A DNA stretch of 64,000 bases from Lactuca virosa (Eukaryota; Streptophyta; Magnoliopsida; Asterales; Asteraceae). The notes below the pieces were generated by a model, which ran no database searches, was not told the origin of the DNA, and worked only from the letters and a program-made list of their open reading frames with translations. The stretch's first letter is position 1, and every line of letters begins with the position of its first letter. Positions 44,124-54,171 of this stretch are shown piece by piece. The translations under genes and the position numbers were made by a program. The stretch is taken from NCBI GenBank assembly GCA_928212115.1, contig CAKMRJ010003334.1:18692037-18756036 (forward strand), given 5' to 3'.

Positions 44124-46263
44124 GTATCATCACATGAGGTTCAGGGAGGATGATGTGCAGAAGACAACCTTCAGGACTCGTTATGGTCATTATGAGTTTG
44201 TGGTGATGCAATTTGGGCTTACCAATGCACCTGAAGTGTTCATGGATCTCATGAACCGGGTCTACAGGCTGATGATGGATCGGACTGTGATTGTATTCAT
44301 TGATGATATTCTGGTCTACTCCAAGACCAAAGAGCAGCACAAGGAAAATTTGTGAGAGGTATTGGAGACCCTGAGGAAGGAGAGGCTTTATGCAAAGTTC
44401 TCCAAGTGTAAGTTCTGGTTGCACGAGGTGCAATTTTGGTGGCACATCGTCAACCAGAAGGGTATATTGGTTGACCCCGGCCAAGATTGAGGCCGTGATG
44501 TGATGGGAAGTTCCGAGGACCAAATCTAAGATTCGGAGTTTCTTAGGTCTCGCAGGGTATCATCGGAGATTTATCCAGGATTTCTCCAAGATTGTAGTGC
44601 CTTTGACCTGTTTGATAAAGAGGAATGTGACTTTTCGGTGGGGGCCTGATCAGCAGTTGGCTTTTGAGACTCTGAGGCAGATATTGTGTGTGGCCCCAAT
44701 TCTCGCGCTCATTGAGGGTTTGGATGATTTTGTGGTTTATTGTGACGGCTCTATTTCGGGTTTGGGCTCAGTTCTTATGCAGAGGGGTCACGTGATTGCT
44801 TACGCTTCGAGGCATCTTAAGCCTCGTGAGGCCAACAAAACCTACGCATTATTTAGAGATGGGGTTCATGGTTTTACCCTCAAGATCTAGAGGCACTATC
44901 TGTATGGAGTTCGGTGTACTATCTACACTGACCACAAGAGTTTGAGGTATTTCATGGATCAGCCAAATCTGAATATGCGGCAGCGGAGATGGTTGGATGA
45001 GGTAAGGGATTATGATTGTGAGATCTTGTACCACCCTGGGAAGGCCAATATGGTGGTTGATGCTTTGAGCCATAAGGCAGTGTGTTCTTCTATCAAGGAT
45101 ATATGCTTGAGGATGATTGTCACTTCGCCTTTGATGGATTTGATCAAGAAGGCTCAAGTAGAGGGGTTGAAAAAAGAAAATCGAAAGACCGAGCGGATTA
45201 GAGGACATGTTCCTTTATTTTTTCGAGAAACCTACGGATTGTTGACTTATTTTGGTAGAGTTTGGGTTTCGGCATCAGGTGGGGTGAGACAGAAAGTTTT
45301 GGAGGAGGTGCAAAATTCAAAGTTTTCTATCCATCCGGGGGCCACGAAGATGTACATAGATTTAAGGTTGAGCTATTGGTGGCCCTGTATGAAAAGGGAG
45401 ATAGCTTGGTTTGTTGAGTGGTGCCTGACTTGCAGGAAAGTCAAGGTTGAGCATCAGAGATCCCACGGAAAGATGCAACCCATACCCATTCCCATGTGGA
45501 AATAGCAAGAGATTACCATGGACTTCATTACAAAATTGCCAAGGACGGAACGAGGTGTTGATTCTATCCGGGTCATCGTTGATAGATTGACCAAAAGTGT
45601 GCATTTCATACCGATTGTCGAGAGCATATCCGCTGAGAAGTTAGCTGGCATCTATGTTCGGGAGGGGGTAGTGCGGCACAGGGTGCCAGTTTCGATGGTT
45701 TCGGACCGGGATGTTCGTTTCACCTCTAGATTTATGAGGAAGTTTCATGTGGATTTGGGTACGCAGTTGCGTTTTAGTACAGTATACCACCCTCAGACTG
45801 ATGGCCCGAGAAAATGGACGATTCAAACGCTCGAAGATATGCTTCGGCTTGTGTGTTGGATTTCGGAGGAAGTTGGGATACTTACCTTCCATTGGTCGAG
45901 TTCTCCTACAACAACAACTATCATGTCAGTCTCGACCGACCGCCTTTCGATTTGTTGTATGTAAGAAGGTGCAAGATCCCGGTTTGTTGGGGGGGAGGTC
46001 GGGCATCGGGTCATGGGGACTACCGAGGTGATACTCAATACCACTGAGTTGATTCAAAATGTGTGGGACAGGTTGTGAGTCGCGCAAAGCCGACAGAAGA
46101 GTTATGCAGATTGACGACGTTTGGACCTTGAGTTTCATGTAGGAGACTTGGTGCTTGTGAAGGTGTCACCTTGGAAAGGTGTCATCCGATTTCAAAGCGG
46201 GGCAAGTTGGGGCCTCAGATTCATTGGGCCTTTCAGGATTTTGGTCCAGGTGGGCAAGGTTGC
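44124..46263 (+). pseudogene. Gy-E pol remnant (RT palm to integrase)
   Basis: Ty3/gypsy pol of a Tekay/Del-like chromovirus. RT: YGHYEFVVMQFGLTNAPEVFMDLMNR and the catalytic FIDDILVYSKTKEQ (about 44300-44345). Then a stop at 44353 and FLGLAGYHRRF (about 44540-44575). RNase H: DQQLAFETLR to IYTDHKSLRY and ILYHPGKANMVVDAL (44640-45070). Integrase zinc finger: FSIHPGATKMYIDLRLSYWWP, CLTCRKVK (45320-45450). Core: MDFITKLPR, VDRLTKSVHF, SDRDVRFTSR (45518-45730), then the YHPQTDG region. Then AQSRQKSYAD and LEFHVGDLVLVKVSPWKGVIRF, GPFRILVQVGKVA at 46263. It is split there by solo LTR-H and resumes at 49160. Stops at 44353, 44888, 45503 and elsewhere kill it. Confidence 0.9.
46259..46263. repeat. 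Target-site duplication GTTGC (left copy, LTR-H)
   Basis: Repeated at 49155-49159. Removing one copy joins VGKVA to YRMDF in the Gy-E integrase tail. Confidence 0.95.
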
Positions 46264-46511
46264 TGTCACACCCCCAAACCAAGGATGGCGGAAACGTCCG
46301 GGGGTGGAGGACTTCATGTATAGTATCATAACAGCAATTGTAATAGTAATTCAAGCAAACACAACCAACATATATATATAATTGAAAAAATTTACATCAT
46401 TGTATGAATTACATGTTTACGAATCAATCACAATATGTTGATAAAATATGAAATAGTAGACGCCTTAGCGTCCCATCCTCAAATGCACTTGATTACCTGT
46501 TTAATGATTTC

Positions 46512-47889
46512 CTGAGAATACAAGTTGTTTGAAAAAGTGTCAACACAAAGGTTGGTGAGTTCATAAGCTTCTGTTTGGTATTATTAAAAGCCTTTCGTTT
46601 GTAAAAGTAGTATTTGTGTTAGAAAAAATCCAATATTTTCCTTAATGTGTAAATGTAGTCTTAAAACCCAAAGACCGAAATGTACAAGTAATTTGTCATA
46701 TTTATAGTAAAACAATGCAAGTTTAAATCGACATAAACTCGTTAAATTTTTAATGAAGTTCCCGTAAATTCCAATGTTTGTTAATACTTTATGTGAGTTT
46801 ATTATAACCATACTATGACCAAGGTTGCCTAAAACGACGTTCTTCAAGCGTCGGAAATGTTATGACATTTGTCACCCCAGACCTATCGGTCTAACTGTTG
46901 CATGCAGTTTAGGTGTGGGTTTGTCAAACCCAATATAGATCTATACACAAGTATCACGCTCTCCCTTAAGGAGACTCTGGTTACAATACAGGACTTAATG
47001 GTAATTTGAAGTAAATGTCTCACAAAGTCATTAACGGAATTACGTGTTATGAAAACTTGATACCGTATGGTCGTACCTTGCTTAATGAAAATATCCTTTG
47101 TATAAATGTACCCTTTTTAAATGTATGTGTTATGTAATGTATCATAAACTATACCTATTATAGTTTATCAACCAAGGGTAGTACGTGGTAATGTATGCAA
47201 ACTATATTCAAAATAGTTTATTTTATGTTTGAATGTATCGATTGTACTTTGATTATAATCACTTGTTATTCTTTATATTTTATATGACCAAATCCAGTTG
47301 TAAACTGATGTGTGTCTAAATATTAAGATAAAATGTCATATATTGCAGTAACATATAGTCACATAAAGATATACACCTTGCTCAACATGTTACAAGGTGA
47401 AATGAAATTAACAGCAACTTTTCGTTAAAAACAGTTTTTGTTACCGTTCTTAGAAAATTTATAGAAAAATCATCACAGCTCTAAATCCAAATCCGCAAAT
47501 TTTGAGAGTTTGGAATATGAGTCTAGTTTGTTCGTAAATTTTATCATGATTTTTAGTGATCTCTAACAGAGGTGAAAATGTTCATAATCACATACTGGTC
47601 CGGGTTTGCCTCTGAAATGACAGGCAGTTTTGTAAAAATCACCATTAATTGTAGAAAAATCATTTGGAGATGTGCAAGTAGTCATTTTAAAGCTAAGAGT
47701 ATGAACTACTTGCACCTGAAACAGCTTTGAAAACTAAAATATTTAAGTTGACCAAAACAGTCCGTGATTAACGTCCATCTTTTCTGATGCAATCTGTTAG
47801 AAAAAGTTTAATTGTGTTCTTGATGATTTTACTTGTATTCCCTCCTTAAAACTTAAGAAAAACATGTAAATGTATGGGTATGAACTCAC
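46512..47889 (-). other. Intron-like module in LTR-H with paired ends
   Basis: On the minus strand: AAG|GTGAGTTCATA at 47889-47879, its exact 11-nt complement TATGAACTCAC at 46565-46555, and acceptor-like TATTCTCAG|G ending at 46512. Length 1,378 nt. Same arms and acceptor context as Gy-A. Confidence 0.5.
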
Positions 47890-48538
47890 CTTATGTGGTT
47901 TTCAGTAGATGAAAGTGAGAGAGAGGAAGTGTTTCAACTCAAGAACACTAAGAAGATGTCTTGATGATTCGAAAATCTAACACCGAATAAGATGGAACTT
48001 GTGTAAGATATCAATAATTGAGTAGAATGGAGTTTAATAATTATGTGAATGATGAAGATACTTACTAATTGAAGAAATAAATCCCTGGAGAAAGCCTTGA
48101 AGTTCTTGAAGTTAAGAGAAAAGATGAGAGAATTTTGGAGAGTGTTCTTGGTTGCTAAGTGTAGAATGAAAGAGTTTTTATGGAGAATGAGGAGAGAGGA
48201 TCAATCAACCAGCTCTTAGAACGTGGGAAGAGCTGGAGATTGGCTGTAAAGGTCCACTAAGGAGACAAGGGGTAGTGGGAAAGAGTGGCTGATCATAGAG
48301 TGAGGTGGTAGTGGGTTGCTTTTGCCATAAATTAAGGAAAAGCAAATATTCCCTCAATAATTAGATCAATCACCAATTCTTTTAATATATTTTATAAAAA
48401 CCCTGGAGATTTATATATTTTGGGGCCTTAGTTTATAAAATAAAGTTTTGGGTGAAAATCCCACGTTAAAATAATGAAAAACGGAGTTAAAACGAAGTCG
48501 TAGTCGAAAAAACCGGTAAAAAAGGGCCTGTCTGCGAG

Positions 48539-48685
48539 GCTTCGCTTCGGACCTTCGGACTTCGGACACGGCTTCGGACTTCGGACACGACTTCGGACAC
48601 GGCTTCGGACGGACGGGACTTCGGACACTGGTCCTTCGGACCTCGGACCTCGGACACAGCTTCGGACCAGAAGCTTTGGTTTCGG
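48539..48685 (-). repeat. TTCGGAC short tandem array in LTR-H
   Basis: About 15 copies of CTTCGGAC / CTCGGAC with spacers ACACGG and ACACGAC. It takes the place, relative to the promoter, of the CTCGNCGAG or GTACGCCC arrays of other LTRs. TATA-like sequences follow on the minus strand at about 48420 and 48395. Confidence 0.85.
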
Positions 48686-49159
48686 ATCCTTAAAGCTATT
48701 TACTCGTTTTTATCCCGTTTCAAGCGATTTTGGACCCGGTTAAGGGTCGAGATGACCCAAATGATTACAAAAAGTTAAAGTAACTTTTGAGAGAGATTTG
48801 GGAGAGATTTCAATTAGAAAGAGATAGAGTGAAAACGATTTAGAGAGGTTTCGTTTGTGATTAATTTGAGTGTCCGGCTTCACAACGCAAGGTTCGTAAA
48901 CCCCATTAAACCGTGTTTTAGTGTCGTACACAATCCCGATGATTGTGCAATAGTGTTTTATCGCTTTGGTTCGTTGTTTAGCACTGTTAAGGCTAAGGAA
49001 AATCAAACACATGAACTTTCCAAATGATGATTTCTCACTAAAATAGCGAATTGTATAGTGATTACATAACGTAAACCCTAGCATACAAGGGTTATTGGAG
49101 TTGACCGGTTTGACTTGTTGACTTTGAATTTACCGAAATTTGACGGTTGTCACAGTTGC

Positions 49160-49495
49160 ATACCGTATGGATTTTCCCTACGAACTCAGCTAGATCCATA
49201 ACATCTTCCATGTGGCTCAGCTTCGGAAGTGTGTGGCCGATGATTCCGCAATTATTCCTCTAGATGACATTCAGGTTGATGACCGCCTGAATTATGTGGA
49301 GAGACCACTAGCGATCCTAGATCGGAAGACGAACGCTCTGCGTAACAAAGAAGTGTTAGTGCTCAAGGTACAGTGGCAACATCAGAAGGGTTTCGAATGG
49401 ACATGGGAGTCCGAGGCGGAAATGTGAGAACACTACCGTGATTTGTTCGCTGCATCAGACTTCCAGGGCGAAGTCTAGTTCAAGTGGGGGAGAGT
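49160..49495 (+). pseudogene. Gy-E integrase tail and polypurine tract
   Basis: Resumes after LTR-H: YRMDFPYELS, IHNIFHVAQLRKCV, IIPLDDIQVDDRLNYVERP, LDRKTNALRNKEVLVLKVQWQHQKGFEWTWESEAEM, then a stop and DLFAASDF. The VKVQW...TWE segment is the chromodomain-like end of Tekay/Del chromoviruses. Followed by CAAGTGGGGGAGAG (polypurine tract) and the LTR. Confidence 0.9.
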
Positions 49496-50175
49496 TGTAA
49501 CATCTAATTTTCCAGGTATTTGATTTTGACCATTGAGTGATGAATTGTTTGCAAGATGGGTACCCAATGGCAATTTCGTGATTTTGGGTGCAGCTTGGGT
49601 ATGTTGGGCGTACCTAGTCCAATGCCAGTACGTTGTGCGTACGCTAGTACGCAGGGCGTACGTGGTTTAAACCAAAACCCTAATATTTAGGGTTTGTACA
49701 CTATGTAAGCACCATTATAGCCCCAAGACCTTTCCCTTTATCGTCCTTTATTCCAATATCGACCCTCCTTGAAAACCCTAGTCTATTTTGAGCATTTTGA
49801 GCTTTTAAAGTGAGTTGTGGGCTTTCTTGTTTGTGAAGAAAGATCTTCAAGGAGTAGGCTTTGCTCTCAAGACTTTGGATCCAACATCTTCTCTTCATTG
49901 TGCACCATTTGGAGGTATAAAGCTCCAACCTTGGCTCATATTGTTCTAGATCTTGGTTAAGCTAATTTTTTCTTCTCGTTTGTCCCAAAATCTAGTTCTT
50001 TGTGGGTATGAGGTACTCCAAAGCATTTAAGCCGTCCTTTTAGACATTTCATGGCATTTTAGGTCATAAAAATGCAAGCTTGGATCTTTGTTTGTCCCCA
50101 TGCAAGACTTATGGTGTAGAAAAGGTTTGAGCAAGTTAGGTTTTTAGTGTTGGGCTTCTTGTAGCCATGCAAAGG

Positions 50176-50196
50176 CATAAAGTTTGCAACTTTATG
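50176..50196 (+). promoter_or_regulatory. Conserved LTR hairpin (Gy-E/F)
   Basis: Arms CATAAAGTT and AACTTTATG with loop TGC. A further AAGG/CCTT pairing lies beyond a one-base bulge. Homologous to the LTR-D and Gy-G hairpins with compensatory changes. Confidence 0.55.
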
Positions 50197-50725
50197 GCCT
50201 TAGGGGTGTTATTTAGCTCAAATATGATATTTGGACGTGGTTTCTTAAGGCATTAAGAACTTATTATGAGTTTTTCTTCAAGGGTGTGTATGTTGGGCGT
50301 AATGCCCAGTACACTGCACGTACTGCACCTCACTCGCGATCCGTCCTCGTTTGGTCATATACGAAGGGCGTACCAGTTGGTACGCGGGGCGTATGGCCCA
50401 GTTCCATCTTTTGGTCATTTTGGGCCTTGAATTGTTGGGCTTTGCTTGTTGGGCTTGGACAATAGACTTTTATGGTAATGGGTCACTTCTGGATTTAGGC
50501 CCATATTCGACTTTGTATGATCATTGGGGTTGGGCCTGGGATTTTTGTTTTGGGCTTAAATGAAAAGGGTAAATTGGCCTTTTTACCTTAGATATTGGAC
50601 AAATAAAGTAGAGTTTCAGCTATGGGTTATGTCCCAATTATTAATCGGGGCTTTATTATTTATTCGTAGCACGGATTTTTCCGGTCCAGCATCCCGAGCA
50701 CTTATCTGGTTTTTAAGCAGTTGAG

Positions 50726-51094
50726 GTGAGTTTCCTCACTAGATCCATGGGTCGAAGGCACTAATGTCATCCCATTTCTTGTTGTGTAGAATGCTAGATG
50801 CCTTGTGATAACTATTTGAAAGACCAAGATCTGGCCCCTGGCATTTGTATGAAAGACCAGTATCTGGCCCCTGGCAGTTATATGAAATACCAGGATCTGG
50901 CCCCTGACACTTGTATGCAAGACCGGTATTTGGCCCTCAGTACTGAACAGAAAAACCATGGTTTGGCCCATCGCACGAAATGATTATATGACTATGATTT
51001 GGTCCATAGTGTTTAATTTCTTTTATTTGTGGTATGTGGTACTTTGGGGAAACTCACTAAGATTTATGCTTATAGTTTATGTTTATGGTTTCAG
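50726..51094 (+). other. Intron-like module in Gy-E/F LTR with paired ends
   Basis: TTGAG|GTGAGTTTCC (donor-like, 50726-50735), its exact 10-nt complement GGAAACTCAC (51048-51057), then TTATAGTTTATG...GGTTTCAG|GTAC (acceptor-like, ends 51094). Length 369 nt, of which the 33-bp minisatellite takes about half. Confidence 0.5.
50818..51010 (+). repeat. 33-bp minisatellite (about 5.8 units)
   Basis: Units begin at 50818, 50851, 50884, 50917, 50950 and 50983, each built on GAAAGACCAG.ATCTGGCCCC. Divergence increases towards the right end. Confidence 0.9.
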
Positions 51095-51286
51095 GTACTT
51101 CTAATTCAAAAGAGAAGGGCATGGCGTGATGGCACATTATCCTCCCCTCATGATTTTCCTCATTTTATATATTTGTAATCTAATGTTTTGGATATTATGA
51201 CTTGGTGTTGATTTTGAACAATTAATGAATGATTTGATAAGCTTTTAAAAGAAAATTTGTATTACTTTTTTGGGGTCGTTACAAGT

Positions 51287-51298
51287 TGGTATCACAGT
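51287..51298 (+). other. Gy-F primer-binding site (mutated)
   Basis: TGGTATCACAGT, two changes from TGGTATCAGAGC, three bases after the LTR end. Confidence 0.85.
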
Positions 51299-52152
51299 CT
51301 TGGTTTGAGGGATTCGGGCAAACTTTCAGGTGTGTCAGAACTCAAATTAAGGAAATGATAGTTTTTTATTAAGAAGTTAAATTTTTAAAAAGTTTTTTAA
51401 AAAGTTTCTTAATAAAAATGAAGTTAAATTTTTAAAAAGTTTTTTATTAAGAAGAAGGGGTGCGATGTGTGTGATTATCCAAGCTCAAGTAAGTGGTTCC
51501 CAAATTACCCATACATATGTATTATGAGTAGTATGCTTGATATGAGAATTGCATGCTAGATTATGGCTAAGGATACCTTCAGGGATCATATGATAGAATT
51601 TCCTGATTTTTGTGATGCCTTATAGCCTAGTGGAACTTGATGCTATGTATTACTTGGAATTGATATTGGCTCATTTAATTGCTAAGTGTATGTTTTCTAA
51701 GTTGTATACGATTAGGATTGTATAGCCCTTGAATGATCGATTTAGCCTCAATTTTTGTTCCTTGTTTGGTTGTGGACATAGGGTAGAATCATCATTTGAT
51801 AATCTATGCGATCCTATTTTGTGTATAACTTGCATGCATAAGGAAACCAGCAGTGTTGATTGAGGTTCTTAGTATTGCGAGTAGTGAGAGCTGAGATTTC
51901 CTAGGAAAGCCTAGGATTCATATGTTGTATAGCATAGGATTGGTATATGGTTGTAGTGTGGTGGCTTAGAGGGATCAGGATTGACCTTGAGGAAGGTACA
52001 TGTAGGTGTGAAAGGTAGTATTGGGCCCATACTACCGGAAGCACAAGATCTGTATTCGAGACAAGAGCAGACCTGACAACTATAAGGAGGCCTTTGTGGT
52101 GGGGAATTTTCTCTCGATTCATAGGCTGATTGTTTTTATGTTGAGTTTGAGT
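51299..52152 (+). other. Gy-F leader
   Basis: Untranslated. Contains a CCTTGTTTGG box (51760-51769) and the GGGCCC palindrome (52014-52036), 116 nt before the gag ATG. Confidence 0.65.
52014..52036 (+). promoter_or_regulatory. GGGCCC palindrome in Gy-F leader
   Basis: Arms GGTAGTAT(T)GGG and CCCATACTACC pair completely apart from one bulged T. Confidence 0.55.
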
Positions 52153-53200
52153 ATGGTGATGACTCGAGGAGGTTCAGGTCCGGGTTTTGGTTTAGGCTCG
52201 GGTTCAGGTGTTGAGCCAATTGATGAGAGGTTACGCGAGTTCATTTCGGTTGAGGTTACTCGCGGTATCTTGGATGCTACCCCTGTGTTGTTTGGTACCA
52301 TCAAGGAGGGGGATTAAGGAGTTGATGGATGAGAGGTTCAAGTCTTTTCGAGCCGCGATTGCTTCGGGTAAGGTTGGAGCTCGAACTCCCTCATTTCGGG
52401 AGTTCAAGGCTTGTGGAGCTCCTGAGTTCTTTGGGGTTAAGGACCCCATCTCTAGCCGTCGTTGGATCGTTGACATGGAGAATGCTCAGCGGACTAGCTT
52501 TTTCCCTGAGGGGGAAAAGGTGGGATTTGCATCCTGCTTGCTGAGGGACAGAGCACGAGACTAGTGGGAGGAGGTTACTCGAGCTGTAGGGTTAGCGGCA
52601 GTGGCAGTGATGACCTGGGAGGATTTTGTTCAGAGATTCCAGAGGGAGTTTGCACTTGCTATCGAGGTGCAGCAGCTAGAGAGGGAGTTCTAGGACCTGC
52701 GCCAGACTACTGAGACTATATCAAAGATTACCGCCAAATTCAGGGAGAGGAATTTCCTTGTCCCGCAGTATGCTGCGGATGAGGAGATGAGGAAGACGAG
52801 ATACCATGACATGTTGAGAGAGAATATCGGGGAGTTTGTGAGCTTTTCGGGGTGCAAGACCTTGAATGATATAATCGAGAAGGACAACGAGCGGGAGATT
52901 GAGTTGAAGCTTCGATCGAAGCGGAAGATGGAGCAGGTACAGACAGCAGTGGGCTAGGCTAAAAGGCCCATGACCTCCGATGCTCACATTAGGAGGCTAG
53001 TAGGGTCGGGGCCGTTGTGGAAAGTCGCGCAATGGGGCTCTCCGAGCGGTGGGTTAATGTTGTTTTAGTTGTCGCCAGTCGGGCCATGAGAGCAAGGATT
53101 ACTTTAGAAGGGCTCTGATTTTCTTACATTGCAATCAGACCTCCCATAAAATGCTGATTGTCCGAGATTTTACGAAGGAGCAGTGGCGACGCCTACGCCA
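52153..53200 (+). pseudogene. Gy-F gag remnant
   Basis: ATG at 52153 (MVMTRGGSGPGFGLGSGSG), matching the start style of Gy-G gag (MVTTRQFEIGSGSGSG). A frameshift at about 52310 leads to ELMDERFKSFRAAIA and the capsid entry PEFFGVKDPISSRRWIVDME (about 52430). Then MTWEDFVQRFQREF (about 52615), an in-frame stop, YHDMLRENIGEFVSF and a zinc-knuckle scrap (CRQSGHESKDY, about 53075). Several stops. In life it would form the particle shell. Confidence 0.85.
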
Positions 53201-54171
53201 GCCACCATGAGGATTACTGATGGACGCCAGGGCAAGGTGGAGGCTCCTGTGGTGAAGAGTAGGGCATTTTAGTTGACCACCGATGAGGCCTGTACAGCAT
53301 TGTAAGTGGTTACCAGGACCTTTTTGGTCAATGGTTTGACCGCTCTTGTTCAATTTGATTCGGGGGCTACCCGATCCTCTGTAACTCTTGCTCTTAGCAA
53401 GAAGTTTTGCGATGTTCCTGGGACTTTGGTTTCCCCACTAGATGTTGAGTTTGCGGATGATCGTACTATGATTGCTTCAAGGGTTTTCTGTGGGTGTGTC
53501 TTGAATCTGTTTAGTGAGAGATTCTCTATTGATTTGGTGTCGGTTCCCTTGATAGAATCCAAGGTTATCATTGAGATGGATAGGTTGGGCCCTAATGGGG
53601 CCATGATTGATTGTGAAGAGAAGTAGGTGAGAGTTCGAATCCCAGGTGGGGGAGAATTGTTTATTCCTGGCGAGAGAGATTCACATGGGCCAACTCTCTG
53701 TTCAGTTGCGAGGGCCAGGAGATATCTACAATAGGGTTGTTATAGGTTCCTAGCTTATGTTGCAAACACTCGAGTTGAGGGCACGACAGAATTGAATTGG
53801 TGGCCATTATTCGGGATTTCCCCGATGTGTTTCTTGAGGATTTAGCAGGAGTGTCTCCCGAGAGGTAGGTTGAGTTTCATATTGATCTGGTACCTGGTGC
53901 GGTTCTGATAGCCAAGGCACCGTATCGCCTGGCGCCACCTGAGATGCAGGAGTTGTCTGCCGATTCTATTTGTCAAAAAGAAGGACGATTCACACAGAAT
54001 GTGCATTGATTATCGGGAGTTTAATAAGCTAACAGTGAAGAACCGTTATCCATTCCCAAGGATTGACGATTTGTTTGACCAGCTTTAGGGTGCATCTTGG
54101 TTCTCCAAGATTGATTTGTGGTCGGGGTATCATCAGATGAGGTTTTGGGAGGACGATGTGCAAAAGACAGC
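53201..54171 (+). pseudogene. Gy-F protease and RT (5' part)
   Basis: Protease at 53306-53626: LVNGLTALVQFDSGATRSSV with an intact DSGA active site, continuing to IEMDRLGPNGAMIDCEEK. RT begins after about 53860 (PRHRIAWRHL in a shifted frame). A deletion removes the LQELLxKGFIRPSSSPWGAP counterpart, so it passes from MQELS-like to PILFVKKKDDSHRMCIDYREFNKL (about 53965-54030) and SKIDLWSGYHQMRF. It is cut at 54171 by Gy-G (TSD ACAGC) and resumes at 62654. Confidence 0.87.
54167..54171. repeat. Target-site duplication ACAGC (left copy, Gy-G)
   Basis: Repeated at 62649-62653. One copy removed restores the RT frame QKTAFKMRYGHY of Gy-F. Confidence 0.95.

Larger units (their letters stand above)
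46264..49154 (-). repeat. Solo LTR-H (2,891 bp), Gy-A-like family
   Basis: On the minus strand begins TGTGACAACCGTC (49154) and ends GGGGGTGTGACA (46264). Its end region resembles the Gy-A LTR end (CGTCC...GG(C)GG...GTTTGGGGGT). It contains a TTCGGAC array (48539-48685), an intron-like module (47889 to 46512), and the GTAACCAGAGTCTCC/TATAGATCTATA block (about 46985-46930) shared with Gy-A. Perfect flanking duplication GTTGC. Confidence 0.93.
49496..51283 (+). repeat. Single LTR serving as 3' LTR of Gy-E and 5' LTR of Gy-F
   Basis: TGTAACATCTAAT...GGGGTCGTTACA. It is preceded by the Gy-E polypurine tract and followed by the Gy-F primer site (51287-51298), so both neighbours use it. It holds GTACG-type CG repeats near 49585-49662 and again at 50287-50395, the conserved hairpin at 50176-50196, a 33-bp minisatellite and an intron-like module. 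No strong TATA box was found; ACACTATGTAAGC at about 49690 may be a decayed one. Confidence 0.9.

Noticed and set aside
50818..51010. CRISPR-like repeat array
   Set aside because: Units are contiguous without spacers; it is a minisatellite in an LTR of a plant genome.
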